This document shows, in pieces, positions 7,688 through 15,362 of a DNA stretch of 64,000 bases (positions are counted from its first letter, which is position 1; each line of letters starts with the position of its first letter). Below the pieces are notes generated by a model. The model had not been told where the DNA came from and did no database searches. It was given only the letters and a program-made list of their open reading frames with translations. Source of the stretch: Streptosporangium subroseum (GTDB lineage: Bacteria; Actinomycetota; Actinomycetes; Streptosporangiales; Streptosporangiaceae); NCBI RefSeq assembly GCF_900188345.1, contig NZ_FZOD01000002.1, positions 62,001 through 126,000 on the forward strand, read 5' to 3'. Made by a program: the position numbers and the translations under genes.

Positions 7688-8524
7688 TCAGGGGCGGGTG
7701 GCTTCCACCAGCCAGACGGCGCCGGGGATGCGAACCCCCTCCGAAGTCTCGTACGCCCTGAGACCCGCCCGCAGTTCCTCCCGCGTCCGTTCGACGACGG
7801 CCTGGTCGACCCCTTCCAGATTGAAGCGGACCGGTCCTTGGCCGAGGATGAACTCCGCGGCGTCGGCGGCGTCGCGGCCGTAGTCCATCGGCGCCCCGAC
7901 CGGGGTGACGCTCACGTCGGCGAACCCGGCCTCACCGAGCACCTCGTGGATGCGGGCCGGGTCGACCAAGGATCCCATTCCCCGCGCGGCGGGGGAAGGG
8001 CCGCGCATCAGCGGCTTCAGGGCCGCGGTGGCACGGGCGTAGTCACTGTCGGGGGTGCCGCCCTGCGGGCTCATGAACACGAGCCGCCCACCAGGCCGCA
8101 GCGCTCGCCGGATGTTGGCGAACCCGGCCACCGGGTCGCCGAAGAACATCACCCCGCCACGGCTGATCGCGACGTCGAAGCCGCCGTGGGGAAAGGGATG
8201 GACCTGGGCGTCCCCCTGCTCGAACCTGACGTTGACGATGCCCTGCTCGGCTGCGTCGGCGCCGGCGCGTTCCAGCATCGGCGCCGAGATGTCGACGCCG
8301 AGAACGTCTCCTCGGGACGCTCTGCGTGCGGCCATCAGGGTGGGCTGTCCCGTGCCGCAGCCGATGTCGAGGACGCGGTCGTCCTCGTGGATCGCGGCGA
8401 CTCGGAACAGGTCGTCGTCGAAGGCGGCGACTATCGCGTTGTAACGGGCGGCGTTGTTCGCCCAGTTGACGCCTTCCCAGCCGTTCCACGCTTCCGCGTG
8501 GTGGGTGTTGGCGATGGCCTGCAT
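7688..8524 (-). CDS. Class I SAM-dependent methyltransferase
   Basis: A 278-residue protein of the UbiE/type-11-like fold: motif I VLDIGCGTGQPTLMAA (about 50-65), acidic motif II VLGVDISAPML, post-I FEQGDAQVHPF, and RALRPGGRLVFMSP. The C-terminal part (DVSVTPVGAPMDYG, VERTREELRAGL) resembles small-molecule O- or C-methyltransferases, but the substrate cannot be named. ATG at 8524 with AGGAGG 9 nt upstream. It is divergent from the TetR gene at 8620 across a 95-nt gap holding palindromic operators, so it is the likely regulatory target of that TetR. Confidence 0.85.
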   Translation of the reverse strand: MQAIANTHHAEAWNGWEGVNWANNAARYNAIVAAFDDDLFRVAAIHEDDRVLDIGCGTGQPTLMAARRASRGDVLGVDISAPMLERAGADAAEQGIVNVRFEQGDAQVHPFPHGGFDVAISRGGVMFFGDPVAGFANIRRALRPGGRLVFMSPQGGTPDSDYARATAALKPLMRGPSPAARGMGSLVDPARIHEVLGEAGFADVSVTPVGAPMDYGRDAADAAEFILGQGPVRFNLEGVDQAVVERTREELRAGLRAYETSEGVRIPGAVWLVEATRP

Positions 8525-8574
8525 GGGTTGTCCTCCTGCCTTTTGCGTGGCGGGCGCTCAGGCGGCCGCCACTA

Positions 8575-8604
8575 CTAGAGTTGAACTCTAGATCTGATAT
8601 CTAG
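8575..8604. promoter_or_regulatory. Overlapping palindromic TetR-type operators
   Basis: Two inverted repeats share their ends. 8575-8591 is ctagagttgaactctag (8-bp arms, 1-nt centre). 8588-8604 is ctagatctgatatctag (6-bp arms, 5-nt centre). They lie between the divergent methyltransferase and TetR genes in an unusually AT-rich patch. A TATAAG-like -10 at 8606-8611 for the TetR gene directly abuts them. The TetR gene has no Shine-Dalgarno, suggesting a very short leader. Confidence 0.7.
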
Positions 8605-8619
8605 ATATAAGCTCCAACC

Positions 8620-9252
8620 ATGAGTCAGGTCAACAGCGAGAGCAAGCGGACTCGCAAGCCCAAGGAGACGCGCAGGCGCATGCTGGAGGCCGCGCGTGAG
8701 CTGTTCGTCCAGCGTGGATACGGCGCGACGGCGCTTCAGGAGATCGCCGACCGCGCGGGCGTCGCCGTACAGACGATCTACTTCACGTTCGGCAACAAGC
8801 GCGCGCTGCTCAAAGAGCTGGCCGACGTGTCGATCGCGGGCGACGACGAGCCGATCGCGACGATGGATCGGCCGTGGTTCCAGGAGGCCCTCGCCGCCGA
8901 GACCGCCGACGCCCAGTTGCGGCTCCATGTCCACGGCACGACAAGGATTCTGGAGAGAGTGGCTCCGATCGTCGAGATGCTGCGCGCCGCCGCCTTGGCC
9001 GACCCGGGGATCGCCGAGCTCTTCGACCAGGACACCGACCCGAGGTTCACCGTCCACACGACGGCTGCCCGGTCCCTGGCGACCAAGCCGGGGATCCGCC
9101 ATGGAGTGACGGCCGAGCATGCCGCCGACCTGCTGTTCGGCCTGCTCAGCCCGGAGCTCTATCTGCTGTTCGTCCGCGACCGCGGCTGGTCGCCCGACCG
9201 GTGGGAGAGCTGGGCCTACGACACCCTGAGCTCCCAGCTCTGCTCAAGGTGA
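8620..9252 (+). CDS. TetR-family transcriptional regulator
   Basis: A 210-residue protein with a classic N-terminal TetR domain: KETRRRMLEAARELFVQRGYGATALQEIA, the HTH DRAGVAVQTIYFTFGNKRAL, then an all-helical ligand domain ending LFGLLSPELYLLFVRDRGWSPDRWE. It is divergently transcribed from the methyltransferase at 7688-8524 and probably represses both itself and that gene through the palindromes at 8575-8604. The ATG at 8620 lacks a ribosome site and sits 8 nt after a TATAAG box, consistent with leaderless or near-leaderless translation. The inducer is unknown. Confidence 0.9.
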   Translation: MSQVNSESKRTRKPKETRRRMLEAARELFVQRGYGATALQEIADRAGVAVQTIYFTFGNKRALLKELADVSIAGDDEPIATMDRPWFQEALAAETADAQLRLHVHGTTRILERVAPIVEMLRAAALADPGIAELFDQDTDPRFTVHTTAARSLATKPGIRHGVTAEHAADLLFGLLSPELYLLFVRDRGWSPDRWESWAYDTLSSQLCSR

Positions 9253-9434
9253 GAGGGTCCTCGTCATCTCCGGCGACCTTCCACCTCGTCCACATCACCG
9301 TGAGGGTGTCCTGGCAGGAGGTCGGGGCTGAGAAGGTGGCTCGTCCGCATCGAGGACGGACCGATCGTCACTTTAAGGAATCAACCATCCGTAAATGATG
9401 TTGTTTGCAGATGGAGCCTGTGTTTTGGGCCGGG

Positions 9435-9463
9435 CAGGGGGCTGGCCTTAGGCTGGCCCCCTG
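9435..9463. terminator. Strong hairpin between TetR and moaA
   Basis: Inverted repeat 9435-9448 / 9450-9463 with a minimal apical loop: 8 paired bases (cagggggc with gccccctg), a 2-bp mismatch, then 4 more pairs. No T-run follows, so it may be a terminator for the TetR gene or a leader structure of moaA, whose start is 33 nt downstream. No Moco-riboswitch architecture is recognisable around it. Confidence 0.5.
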
Positions 9464-9496
9464 TTCGAATCGGCGACTGAATGGGAGGTGACGCCC

Positions 9497-10486
9497 ATGT
9501 TGCAGGATTCGTTCGGCCGTGTGGCGACTGATCTGCGGGTGTCCCTCACGGACCGCTGTAACCTGCGCTGTTCCTACTGCATGCCGCCCGAGGGTCTCGA
9601 ATGGCTGCCGAAGCCCGAGTTGCTCACCGCCGACGAGATCGTCCGGCTGGTGACCATCGGGGTTGAGCGGCTGGGCATCACCGAGGTCCGCTACACCGGC
9701 GGCGAGCCTCTGCTCCGCCGCGAGTTGGTCGACATCGTGACCCGCACCGCCGCGCTCCGTCCCGCCCCGCAGGTCTCGCTGACCACCAACGGCATCGGGC
9801 TGAGCCGTACGGCCGCCTCGCTCGCCGAGGCGGGCCTGCACCGGGTGAACGTCTCGCTCGACACCCTCGACCGCGAGACGTTCAAGACGCTCGCCCACCG
9901 CGACCGGCTGGCCGACGTGCTGGAGGGGCTGGCGGCGGCCGACGCGGCCGGGTTGCGTCCCGTCAAGATCAACGCGGTGCTGATGCGCGGCATCAACGAC
10001 CACGAGGCCGTGCCGCTGCTCCACTACTGCCTGGAGCGCGGATACGAACTCCGGTTCATCGAGCAGATGCCGCTGGACGCCCAGCACGGCTGGCGCAGGG
10101 AAAACATGATCACGGCCGATGAGATCCTCGCCAGGCTGAAGGAGGACTTCGACCTCACCGACGACGACCCGGTGGAGCGCGGCAGCGCTCCGGCCGAGCT
10201 GTTCCTCGTCGGGGGAGGGCCTTCCAGGGTCGGGGTGATCGGTTCGGTCACCCGGCCGTTCTGCGGAGCCTGCGACCGGGTACGGCTCACCGCCGACGGG
10301 CAGATCCGCAACTGCCTGTTCGCCACCGACGAGTCGGACCTGCGGGCCGCGATGCGTTCGGGCGCCGATGACGACCAGCTCACCGAGCGCTGGCTGGCCG
10401 CGGTCCGGATCAAGAAAGCCGGGCACGGCATCGATGACCCGTCCTTCCTGCAGCCGTCCCGTCCCATGTCGGCCATCGGCGGATGA
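9497..10486 (+). CDS. moaA: GTP 3',8-cyclase MoaA
   Basis: A radical-SAM enzyme that converts GTP to 3',8-cyclo-GTP, the first step of molybdopterin synthesis. 329 residues. The N-terminal [4Fe-4S] motif C21xxxC25xxC28 (CNLRCSYC) is present, as are YTGGEPLLRRELV, NVSLDTLD and the second cluster motif CGACDRVRLTADGQIRNCLF. The protein ends in Gly-Gly, as is functionally required in this family. The ATG at 9497 has GGGAGG 8 nt upstream and is preferred over the GTG at 9488. The stop overlaps an ATG (ATGA) that opens the tandemly repeated mobA 5' region. The pathway serves the molybdenum nitrate reductase encoded at 44556-46673. Confidence 0.95.
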   Translation: MLQDSFGRVATDLRVSLTDRCNLRCSYCMPPEGLEWLPKPELLTADEIVRLVTIGVERLGITEVRYTGGEPLLRRELVDIVTRTAALRPAPQVSLTTNGIGLSRTAASLAEAGLHRVNVSLDTLDRETFKTLAHRDRLADVLEGLAAADAAGLRPVKINAVLMRGINDHEAVPLLHYCLERGYELRFIEQMPLDAQHGWRRENMITADEILARLKEDFDLTDDDPVERGSAPAELFLVGGGPSRVGVIGSVTRPFCGACDRVRLTADGQIRNCLFATDESDLRAAMRSGADDDQLTERWLAAVRIKKAGHGIDDPSFLQPSRPMSAIGG

Positions 10487-10651
10487 GTGCCCGCCGCGCG
10501 ATGCCCGTGTCCTGGGGGGCGGCCGCGTGAAGCAGGTTCGGATGAGCGCCCGTCATGACGCCCGCGTTCTGGCGGGCGGCTACGTGAGCAGGCTCGGATG
10601 AGCGCCCGCTACGACGCCTGCGTCCTGGCGGGCGGCCGCGCGAGCAGACTT
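10481..10651 (+). repeat. Triplicated mobA start region at the moaA/mobA junction
   Basis: Three imperfect tandem copies of the mobA 5' end begin at 10481 (59 nt), 10540 (56 nt) and 10596 (56 nt, the real gene). Each opens ggatgag followed by a MobA-like coding start. Copy 2 is a 19-codon mini-ORF from 10542 whose product ends LAGGYVSRLG, i.e. the MobA nucleotide-binding loop, and its TGA overlaps the mobA ATG. Copy 1 starts in the moaA stop (ATGA) and terminates after 15 codons because of indels. Successive ATGs are 59 and 56 nt apart, both 2 modulo 3. Confidence 0.85.
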
Positions 10652-11272
10652 GGAGGGCAGGACAAGCCCGCCCTCCAGGTCTCGGGCCGCCCACTGATCG
10701 AGTCGGTGGCGGCGGCCGTGGCGGACGCGGGAAGGCTGATCGTCGTCGGGCCGGACCGTCCGGGGCTACCGCACGCGATCTTCCGGCGGGAGGATCCGCC
10801 CGGTGGCGGCCCCGTTCCGGCGCTGCGTGCCGGGCTGCCCGAGGTGGACGCGCCATGGGTGGCGCTGCTCGCGGCCGATCTGCCGTTTCTGACCGCCGAG
10901 CACGTGTCGGCGTTGCTTGACGCGGCGGGCGGCGACTTGACAGGCGACATGACAGAGGGCGTCGCGGCGGGCGACGGCATGACGGATGGTGACGCGGCGG
11001 ACGGCGAAACCAGGGCGGGCGCGGTGCTCATCGACGACGGCGGCCGGGAGCAGTGGCTCGCCGGAGTCTGGCGTACGGCGGTCCTCGTGCGGGCGCTGGC
11101 CGGCTACGAGGGCCGGTCGTTGCACGGGCTGCTCGCCCCGCTCTTCCCGGTCAAGCTACATCTCACCGGAGAACCGTGGTTCGATTGCGACACCGTAGAT
11201 GATCTGCAGCGTGCCCGGAGCGGTGAGCCGGGCTTTGAGAGCGGAGGTGCGGGCGCCGAGTGGGAGCCGTGA
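10598..11272 (+). CDS. mobA: Molybdenum cofactor guanylyltransferase MobA
   Basis: Transfers GMP from GTP to Mo-molybdopterin to form the bis-MGD precursor used by nitrate reductase-type enzymes. 224 residues; NTP-transferase signature LAGGRASRLGGQDKPAL at about 10-26, IVVGPDRPG, PGGGPVPALRAGL, and the metal-binding LLAADLPFL. A Gly/Asp-rich insert around 110-135 (GDLTGDMTEGVAAGDGMTDGD) is low-complexity and unusual for the family. It starts in an ATGA overlap with the duplicated mini-ORF upstream. Same operon as moaA and the DUF6457 gene. Confidence 0.9.
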   Translation: MSARYDACVLAGGRASRLGGQDKPALQVSGRPLIESVAAAVADAGRLIVVGPDRPGLPHAIFRREDPPGGGPVPALRAGLPEVDAPWVALLAADLPFLTAEHVSALLDAAGGDLTGDMTEGVAAGDGMTDGDAADGETRAGAVLIDDGGREQWLAGVWRTAVLVRALAGYEGRSLHGLLAPLFPVKLHLTGEPWFDCDTVDDLQRARSGEPGFESGGAGAEWEP

Positions 11273-11320
11273 GAACGGCGAGAACGCGAGGCGACCGCGG
11301 CCGCGGACGAGGAGCGAGAG

Positions 11321-11578
11321 TTGAACGTGCTGATGGAGTGGACCGCGCTGGTCTGCCGGGAGCTGGGCGTCGATCCCGCGAAGATCGATCGGGACGAGGT
11401 GCTCGACCTGACCAAGGAGGTCGCACACGGGGTGGCCCGCCCGGCCGCGCCGCTGACGGCGTATCTGCTGGGGCTTGCCCAGGGGGCGGGCACGGCGCCG
11501 CCGGACGCCGTGGAACGGCTGACCACGCTGGCGCGTAACTGGGAGCAGGCGACCACGGAGACAATGGGCGACAAGTAG
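11321..11578 (+). CDS. DUF6457-type small protein of molybdopterin operons
   Basis: An 85-residue protein: MNVLMEWTALVCRELGVDP, a DEVLDLTKEVAHGVARPAAPLTAYLLGLAQG core and an amphipathic C-terminal helix. It matches the DUF6457 pattern found next to mobA/moaA in Actinobacteria (from memory). Its role is unknown; a Moco chaperone or insertion helper is a guess from context. The TTG at 11321 is 6 nt after GGAG and gives the family-like start. GTG at 11327 and ATG at 11333 are alternatives. Last gene of the moaA operon. Confidence 0.75.
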   Translation: MNVLMEWTALVCRELGVDPAKIDRDEVLDLTKEVAHGVARPAAPLTAYLLGLAQGAGTAPPDAVERLTTLARNWEQATTETMGDK

Positions 11579-11611
11579 GCAAAAGTCTGCCGTGCGCTGG
11601 TGAAAGTTTGA

Positions 11612-11727
11612 GAAAAGGCAACGCCGGGTGGTTACGGGGGCAAACCACCCGGCGCCGCTTCATCGGCGTTCCGACGGGGGCCCGGAACGCCGGCACCAGT
11701 GCCCCGACGGGGGACCAGGGCACTTGG
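11612..11727 (-). ncRNA. Candidate 6C-like small RNA: three hairpins with C-rich loops
   Basis: Read on the minus strand, three perfect hairpins follow one another. 11724-11698 has a 7-bp stem and a loop with GTCCCCCGTC. 11692-11664 is a 10-bp stem (cggcgttccg paired with cggaacgccg) with loop GCCCCCGT and little else. 11653-11623 is an 11-bp stem (gccgggtggtt) with loop TGCCCCCGT. The last is followed by GTTGCCTTTTCTC, a proper intrinsic-terminator tail. All three loops present CCCCCGT. A TTGACG and TACGCT pair lies immediately upstream. The plan matches the actinobacterial 6C RNA class (stem-loops exposing runs of C), although here the runs are five C and there are three hairpins. Length about 115 nt. 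Confidence 0.6.
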
Positions 11728-11731
11728 CTAA

Positions 11732-11763
11732 AGCGTACACCTACTACCCCTGAGATGCGTCAA
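11732..11763 (-). promoter_or_regulatory. Candidate promoter of the C-rich-loop small RNA
   Basis: On the minus strand TTGACG (11763-11758) is a near-consensus -35, and TACGCT (11737-11732) fits the actinobacterial TANNNT -10. The spacing is a long 20 nt; a 17-18 nt spacing would place the -10 at GTGTAC/TGTACG. It sits 8 nt past the DUF3099 stop codon, so the RNA would be transcribed independently of that gene. Confidence 0.45.
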
Positions 11764-11770
11764 GACTTAG

Positions 11771-12091
11771 TCACGACCCGATCTCGCGTCGGTGGCGTGG
11801 AATCTCGCTTTGTCCGGAATCTTCCACGTCAGAGCCATGAGATGGTCCCTTTTGGGGGGCGTTTGCCCCAATCACGGCAACGTATGGCAAAAAGATCGCC
11901 CCGGCGAAGAGCAGCAGTCGCACGGGCAGCGGAGCAGGCACCGTGAAGGCCAGGACCAGGCAGATCAGCCGGATCCCCATCTTGATGAAGTAACTCTTCT
12001 CCCGCTTGCCGATGTCTTCGCTCAGAGACGGCTTGGCATCGGTCACCCGGTGCACTACCGGTCGTCTGCGCCATCCCCTCACAAATCTCAA
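11771..12091 (-). CDS. DUF3099 small membrane protein
   Basis: A 106-residue protein with VTDAKPSLSEDIGKREKSYFIKMGIRLICLVLAF, the conserved DUF3099 opening, and two hydrophobic segments (about 38-55 and 59-76) making a membrane hairpin. The polar tail is rich in Ser/Asp/His. Function unknown. The start is uncertain: no ATG exists in frame, TTG at 12091 gives the longest form, GTG at 12082 or a later GTG just before HRVTDAK are alternatives, and family members often start near that last site. It is convergent with the molybdopterin operon across the small-RNA candidate. Confidence 0.7.
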   Translation of the reverse strand: MRFVRGWRRRPVVHRVTDAKPSLSEDIGKREKSYFIKMGIRLICLVLAFTVPAPLPVRLLLFAGAIFLPYVAVIGANAPQKGPSHGSDVEDSGQSEIPRHRREIGS

Positions 12092-12157
12092 TTTAGACCT
12101 CGAATCAGGTGGATGCGAACGGTCATATGATCATGGCTTCCGGGGAAGGAAGATGTG

Positions 12158-12370
12158 GTGACAGATCGAACGTATCGCGTGACCGAGATAGTCGGCACAT
12201 CGGGGGAGAGCGTTGAGGATGCGATCCGCAACGGCGTCCGCCGCGCTTCGCAGACCCTGCGTCATCTCGACTGGTTCGAGGTGACGGAGGTCAGAGGACA
12301 CATCGTCGACGGCGAGGTAGGTCATTTCCAGGTCGGCATGAAGGTCGGGTTCCGCCTCGAGGACGGCTGA
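12158..12370 (+). CDS. Dodecin, flavin-storage protein
   Basis: A 70-residue protein with the dodecin pattern: TYRVTEIVGTSGESVEDAIRNG, the TLRHLDWFEVTEVRGHI segment whose Trp stacks on flavin, and VGHFQVGMKVGFRL. Dodecins form 12-subunit shells that bind and buffer FMN/riboflavin (known for the family). GTG at 12158 is preferred because AGGAA lies 6 nt upstream; the preceding GTG at 12155 is too close. Monocistronic, ending inside a strong terminator hairpin. Confidence 0.92.
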   Translation: MTDRTYRVTEIVGTSGESVEDAIRNGVRRASQTLRHLDWFEVTEVRGHIVDGEVGHFQVGMKVGFRLEDG

Positions 12371-12394
12371 CCCCTTACAGAAGGGGTCAGCCGT
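12363..12394 (+). terminator. Terminator overlapping the dodecin stop codon
   Basis: A perfect 14-bp stem (12363-12376 with 12381-12394) closed by the tetraloop acag. The dodecin TGA lies in the left arm. Very stable; no T-run. Confidence 0.85.
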
Positions 12395-12495
12395 ACGGTC
12401 CCGGTTCGATGCCTGGCATGGCCGACGGCGACCTCGTTGAGGAAGCACTCCCGGGGGATCGTCAGGGAATCAGACCCTCGGCGCGCGCCGCCTGC

Positions 12496-14442
12496 TCATC
12501 GTTCGGTCCGCTCCGTCGGCGCCAGGTAGGGGTGTTGGGCGGCCTTGTGCGCCGTGTAGGCGTCATGGGCCCGCCGCGTGGTGTCGAGATCGCTGACCTG
12601 GCTGACCGGGACGTCCCACCAGGACTCGCTGTCCGGAGCGTGGACGGTGGGGTCGGTCTCGACGTGGATGACGATGGGACCGCCGTCCGCGGGAGCGGCC
12701 TTGGCGTCCCTGATCGCCTGCTCCAGCTCCTTGCGGCTGCGCGCCTCGATCACGGTGGCGCCGAGGCTCCGGGCGTTGGCGGCGAGGTCTATCGGCAGCC
12801 TCTCCCCGTCCAGGCGGCCGGTGGCGTCGTTGCGGAAGCGGTAGGCGGTGCCGAACCGCTGTGATCCGAGCGACTCCGAGAGCGAGCCGATGGAGTGGAA
12901 GCCGTGGTTCTGCACCAGGACGACGATGATCTTGAGTCGTTCCTGCACCGCGGTGACCAGCTCGGTCGGCATCATCAGGTAGGAGCCGTCGCCCACCAGG
13001 ACGAACACGTCCCTGTCCGGGTCGGCCAGCCGTACGCCGATGCCGCCGGGGATCTCATAGCCCATGCAGGAGAAGCCGTACTCGACGTGGTAGGACTTGC
13101 GGTCCCGGACCCGCCACAACTTGTGCAGGTCTCCGGGCATGGAGCCGGCCGCGCACACCACCACGTCCCTCGGGTCGGACAGCTCGTTGACACAGCCGAG
13201 GACGGTGCCCTGGGTGAGCACGCCGTCAGCGAGCGCGTCGGTGATCTCCGCCGGCGGGTTGTGGGCCGTCTCCACCCGGGCGTCCCAGTCCCGCCACAAC
13301 TCCGCCTGCCGGTCGCGGTACGCCGGGTGCACCGCGTACCCGTCCAGGGCGGCGGTCAGCGCGATGAGCGCCTCCCGGGCGTCGGCCACGACCGACAGCC
13401 CCGAGAGCTTTCCGGCGTCGAAGCGGGCGACGTTGACGTTGACGAAGCGGACGTCCGGGTTCTGGAAGGCGGTCCGCGAGGCGGTGGTGAAGTCGCCGTA
13501 ACGGGTACCGACGCCGATGACCACGTCGGCCTCACCGGCGAGGGCGTTGGCGGCGGTCGTGCCCGTCGAGCCGACGGCGCCCATCGCCTGAGGGTGCTCG
13601 TGCGGCAGCGAGCCCTTGCCCGCCTGGCTCTCGCCGACCGGGATGCCGGTCGCCTCGCTGAACGCGCGCAGTGCGTCCTCCGCGCCGGAGTAGTGCACCC
13701 CGCCGCCGGCCACCACGAACGGGCGTCGCGCCGAGCGGATGAGCGCGGCGGCGTCGGTGATGTCGATGGCCTCGGGAAGGGGCCGGCCCACTCGCCAGAC
13801 CCGCTCTGCGAAGAGCTCCACCGGCCAGTCGAACGCCTCGGCCTGCACGTCCTGGGGCAGCGCCATGGTCACCGCCCCGGTCTCCACCGGGTCGGTGAGC
13901 ACCCGCATGGCGCCGAGCAGCGCCGAGGGCAGCTGCTCCGGCCGGTTGACCCGGTCGAAGAAGCGCGACAGCGGGCGGAAGGCGTCGTTGACGGTGAGAT
14001 CCGCGGCGTACGGCGCCTCGAGCTCCTGCAGCACCGGCCCGGCCACCCGGGTCGCGAACGTGCCCGAGGGCAGGAGCAGCACCGGGAGCCGGTTGACGGT
14101 GGCGAGCGCGGCCCCGGTGAGCATGTTGGTCGAACCGGGGCCGACGGACGCGGTGCAGACCCACGTCTGCAGGCGGTCCTTCTGCCGTGCGTAGGCCACC
14201 GCCGTGTGGACCATCGCCTGCTCGTTGCGGGCCAGCACGTACGGCAGGCGCTCCTCGCCGGCGGCGAGCTCGTTCTGCAGCAGCGCCTGGCCGATCCCGG
14301 CGACGTTGCCGTGACCGAAGATCCCGAGACACCCGGCGAACAACTTCTGGCGCCGCCCGTCGCGCTCGCTCCACTGGTTGGCGAGGAAACGGACGACGGC
14401 CTGGCCCACGGTCAGGCGCACCGTCCCTGCGGTCGAGGTCAT
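12496..14442 (-). CDS. iolD: 3D-trihydroxycyclohexane-1,2-dione hydrolase IolD (ThDP-dependent)
   Basis: Opens the inositol ring by hydrolysing 3D-(3,5/4)-trihydroxycyclohexane-1,2-dione. 648 residues with the three-domain ThDP fold: the conserved Glu in LARNEQAMVHTAVAYARQ, VGPGSTNMLTGAALA, a central FAD-like domain with RPFVVAGGGVHYSGA, and the ThDP/Mg motif VLVGDGSYLMMPTEL followed by VQNHGFHSIGSLSESLG. The ATG at 14442 overlaps the iolB stop (ATGA). The much longer upstream frame is iolB shadow. Last gene of the iol operon. The low-complexity C-terminus includes TERTER. Confidence 0.94.
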   Translation of the reverse strand: MTSTAGTVRLTVGQAVVRFLANQWSERDGRRQKLFAGCLGIFGHGNVAGIGQALLQNELAAGEERLPYVLARNEQAMVHTAVAYARQKDRLQTWVCTASVGPGSTNMLTGAALATVNRLPVLLLPSGTFATRVAGPVLQELEAPYAADLTVNDAFRPLSRFFDRVNRPEQLPSALLGAMRVLTDPVETGAVTMALPQDVQAEAFDWPVELFAERVWRVGRPLPEAIDITDAAALIRSARRPFVVAGGGVHYSGAEDALRAFSEATGIPVGESQAGKGSLPHEHPQAMGAVGSTGTTAANALAGEADVVIGVGTRYGDFTTASRTAFQNPDVRFVNVNVARFDAGKLSGLSVVADAREALIALTAALDGYAVHPAYRDRQAELWRDWDARVETAHNPPAEITDALADGVLTQGTVLGCVNELSDPRDVVVCAAGSMPGDLHKLWRVRDRKSYHVEYGFSCMGYEIPGGIGVRLADPDRDVFVLVGDGSYLMMPTELVTAVQERLKIIVVLVQNHGFHSIGSLSESLGSQRFGTAYRFRNDATGRLDGERLPIDLAANARSLGATVIEARSRKELEQAIRDAKAAPADGGPIVIHVETDPTVHAPDSESWWDVPVSQVSDLDTTRRAHDAYTAHKAAQHPYLAPTERTER

Positions 14443-15362
14443 CGCAATCCTCCGATCGGAAGCCTGGGATCGACGTCCTGCTGGGCCCACGACTCCCGCA
14501 CCCATCCGTGCGCGGGGTCGTCGCAGATCAGCCAGGCCCGTGTCGTGCCGGGGCCGGCCATCACGTTGAGGTAGTAGAGATCGTAGCCGGGAGGCGCCAT
14601 CGCCGGGCCGTGCCACCCGTGCGGCACGAGGACGACGTCACCGGAGCGGACCTCGGCGAGGATGTCGATGGGCCGCGCGTCCGTGCCGTAGACCCGCTGG
14701 TAGCCGACGGGATCCGCGCTCCCGGCAGGGCCGCCGGGCTCGGTCCTGACCTCGAAGTAGTAGATCTCCTCGAGCTCGGTCTCCACGCCGTCGCGTTCCT
14801 CGTCGTGCTTGTGCGGCGGATAGGAGCTCCAGTTGCCCGCCGGCGTGACGACCTCGCAGGCGATGATCGAGTCTGCGTCGAGCACCTGCGGGACGCCGAA
14901 GTTGCGCACCTCGCGCGAGGCCGTACCCGCTCCGCGGAGCTCGACGGGAACCTCGGCGACGGCCACATGCCGGAACGGCGGCGGCACCTGCCGCTTGGTC
15001 GCCTTCGCGCCGCAGAGCGCGATCCTCACCGGGTCCGTCCCGGGGTTCCGCACGGTGAGGTGCGACCCCCGCGGGACGTAGGCGACGTCGGTCGGACCGG
15101 CGAAGACGCTCTCCCGCCCGGCGAGCCGGGCCTCGTGGCGCTCACCCGCGTGGTCGACGGCCGTGACCTCGGCGCCTCCCCGCAGGGGCACGACGAGGAC
15201 CTCGTCGTCGCCGGTGGCGACGGTCACCTGACCGGCCGGCTCCAGCGTGGCCACCCGCAGGCTCGTGTGCGTCCATCCGTCGAGGGCGTCGTCGATCGAC
15301 ACCTCGAACTCGCCCGAGACGGCCGTCCCGAAGGGGCGGACCCAGCGTTTGCCGTTGCTCAC
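14439..15362 (-). CDS. iolB: 5-deoxy-glucuronate isomerase IolB
   Basis: Isomerises 5-deoxy-glucuronate to 2-deoxy-5-keto-gluconate in inositol catabolism. 307 residues, double cupin. The metal site is recognisable in SSYPPHKHDEERDG and ELEEIYYFEV, with VLVPHGWHGPAMAPPGYDLYYLNVMAGP near the end. GTG at 15362, within a GTGA overlap with the stop of the upstream aldolase. Its own stop overlaps the iolD ATG. The length is normal for the family. Confidence 0.94.
   Translation of the reverse strand: MSNGKRWVRPFGTAVSGEFEVSIDDALDGWTHTSLRVATLEPAGQVTVATGDDEVLVVPLRGGAEVTAVDHAGERHEARLAGRESVFAGPTDVAYVPRGSHLTVRNPGTDPVRIALCGAKATKRQVPPPFRHVAVAEVPVELRGAGTASREVRNFGVPQVLDADSIIACEVVTPAGNWSSYPPHKHDEERDGVETELEEIYYFEVRTEPGGPAGSADPVGYQRVYGTDARPIDILAEVRSGDVVLVPHGWHGPAMAPPGYDLYYLNVMAGPGTTRAWLICDDPAHGWVRESWAQQDVDPRLPIGGLR

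Noticed and set aside
9450-9480. tRNA-like gttcgaatc (T-loop) before moaA
   Set aside because: The flanking bases do not form a 5-bp T-stem, and no acceptor or anticodon stem can be built.
9253-9496. Molybdenum-cofactor riboswitch upstream of moaA
   Set aside because: Only one strong hairpin is visible; the multi-stem architecture of that class was not recognised. A covariance-model search would decide.
12895-14574. Plus-strand 559-codon open frame over iolD
   Set aside because: Antisense shadow of the well-conserved iolD gene; no domain resemblance.
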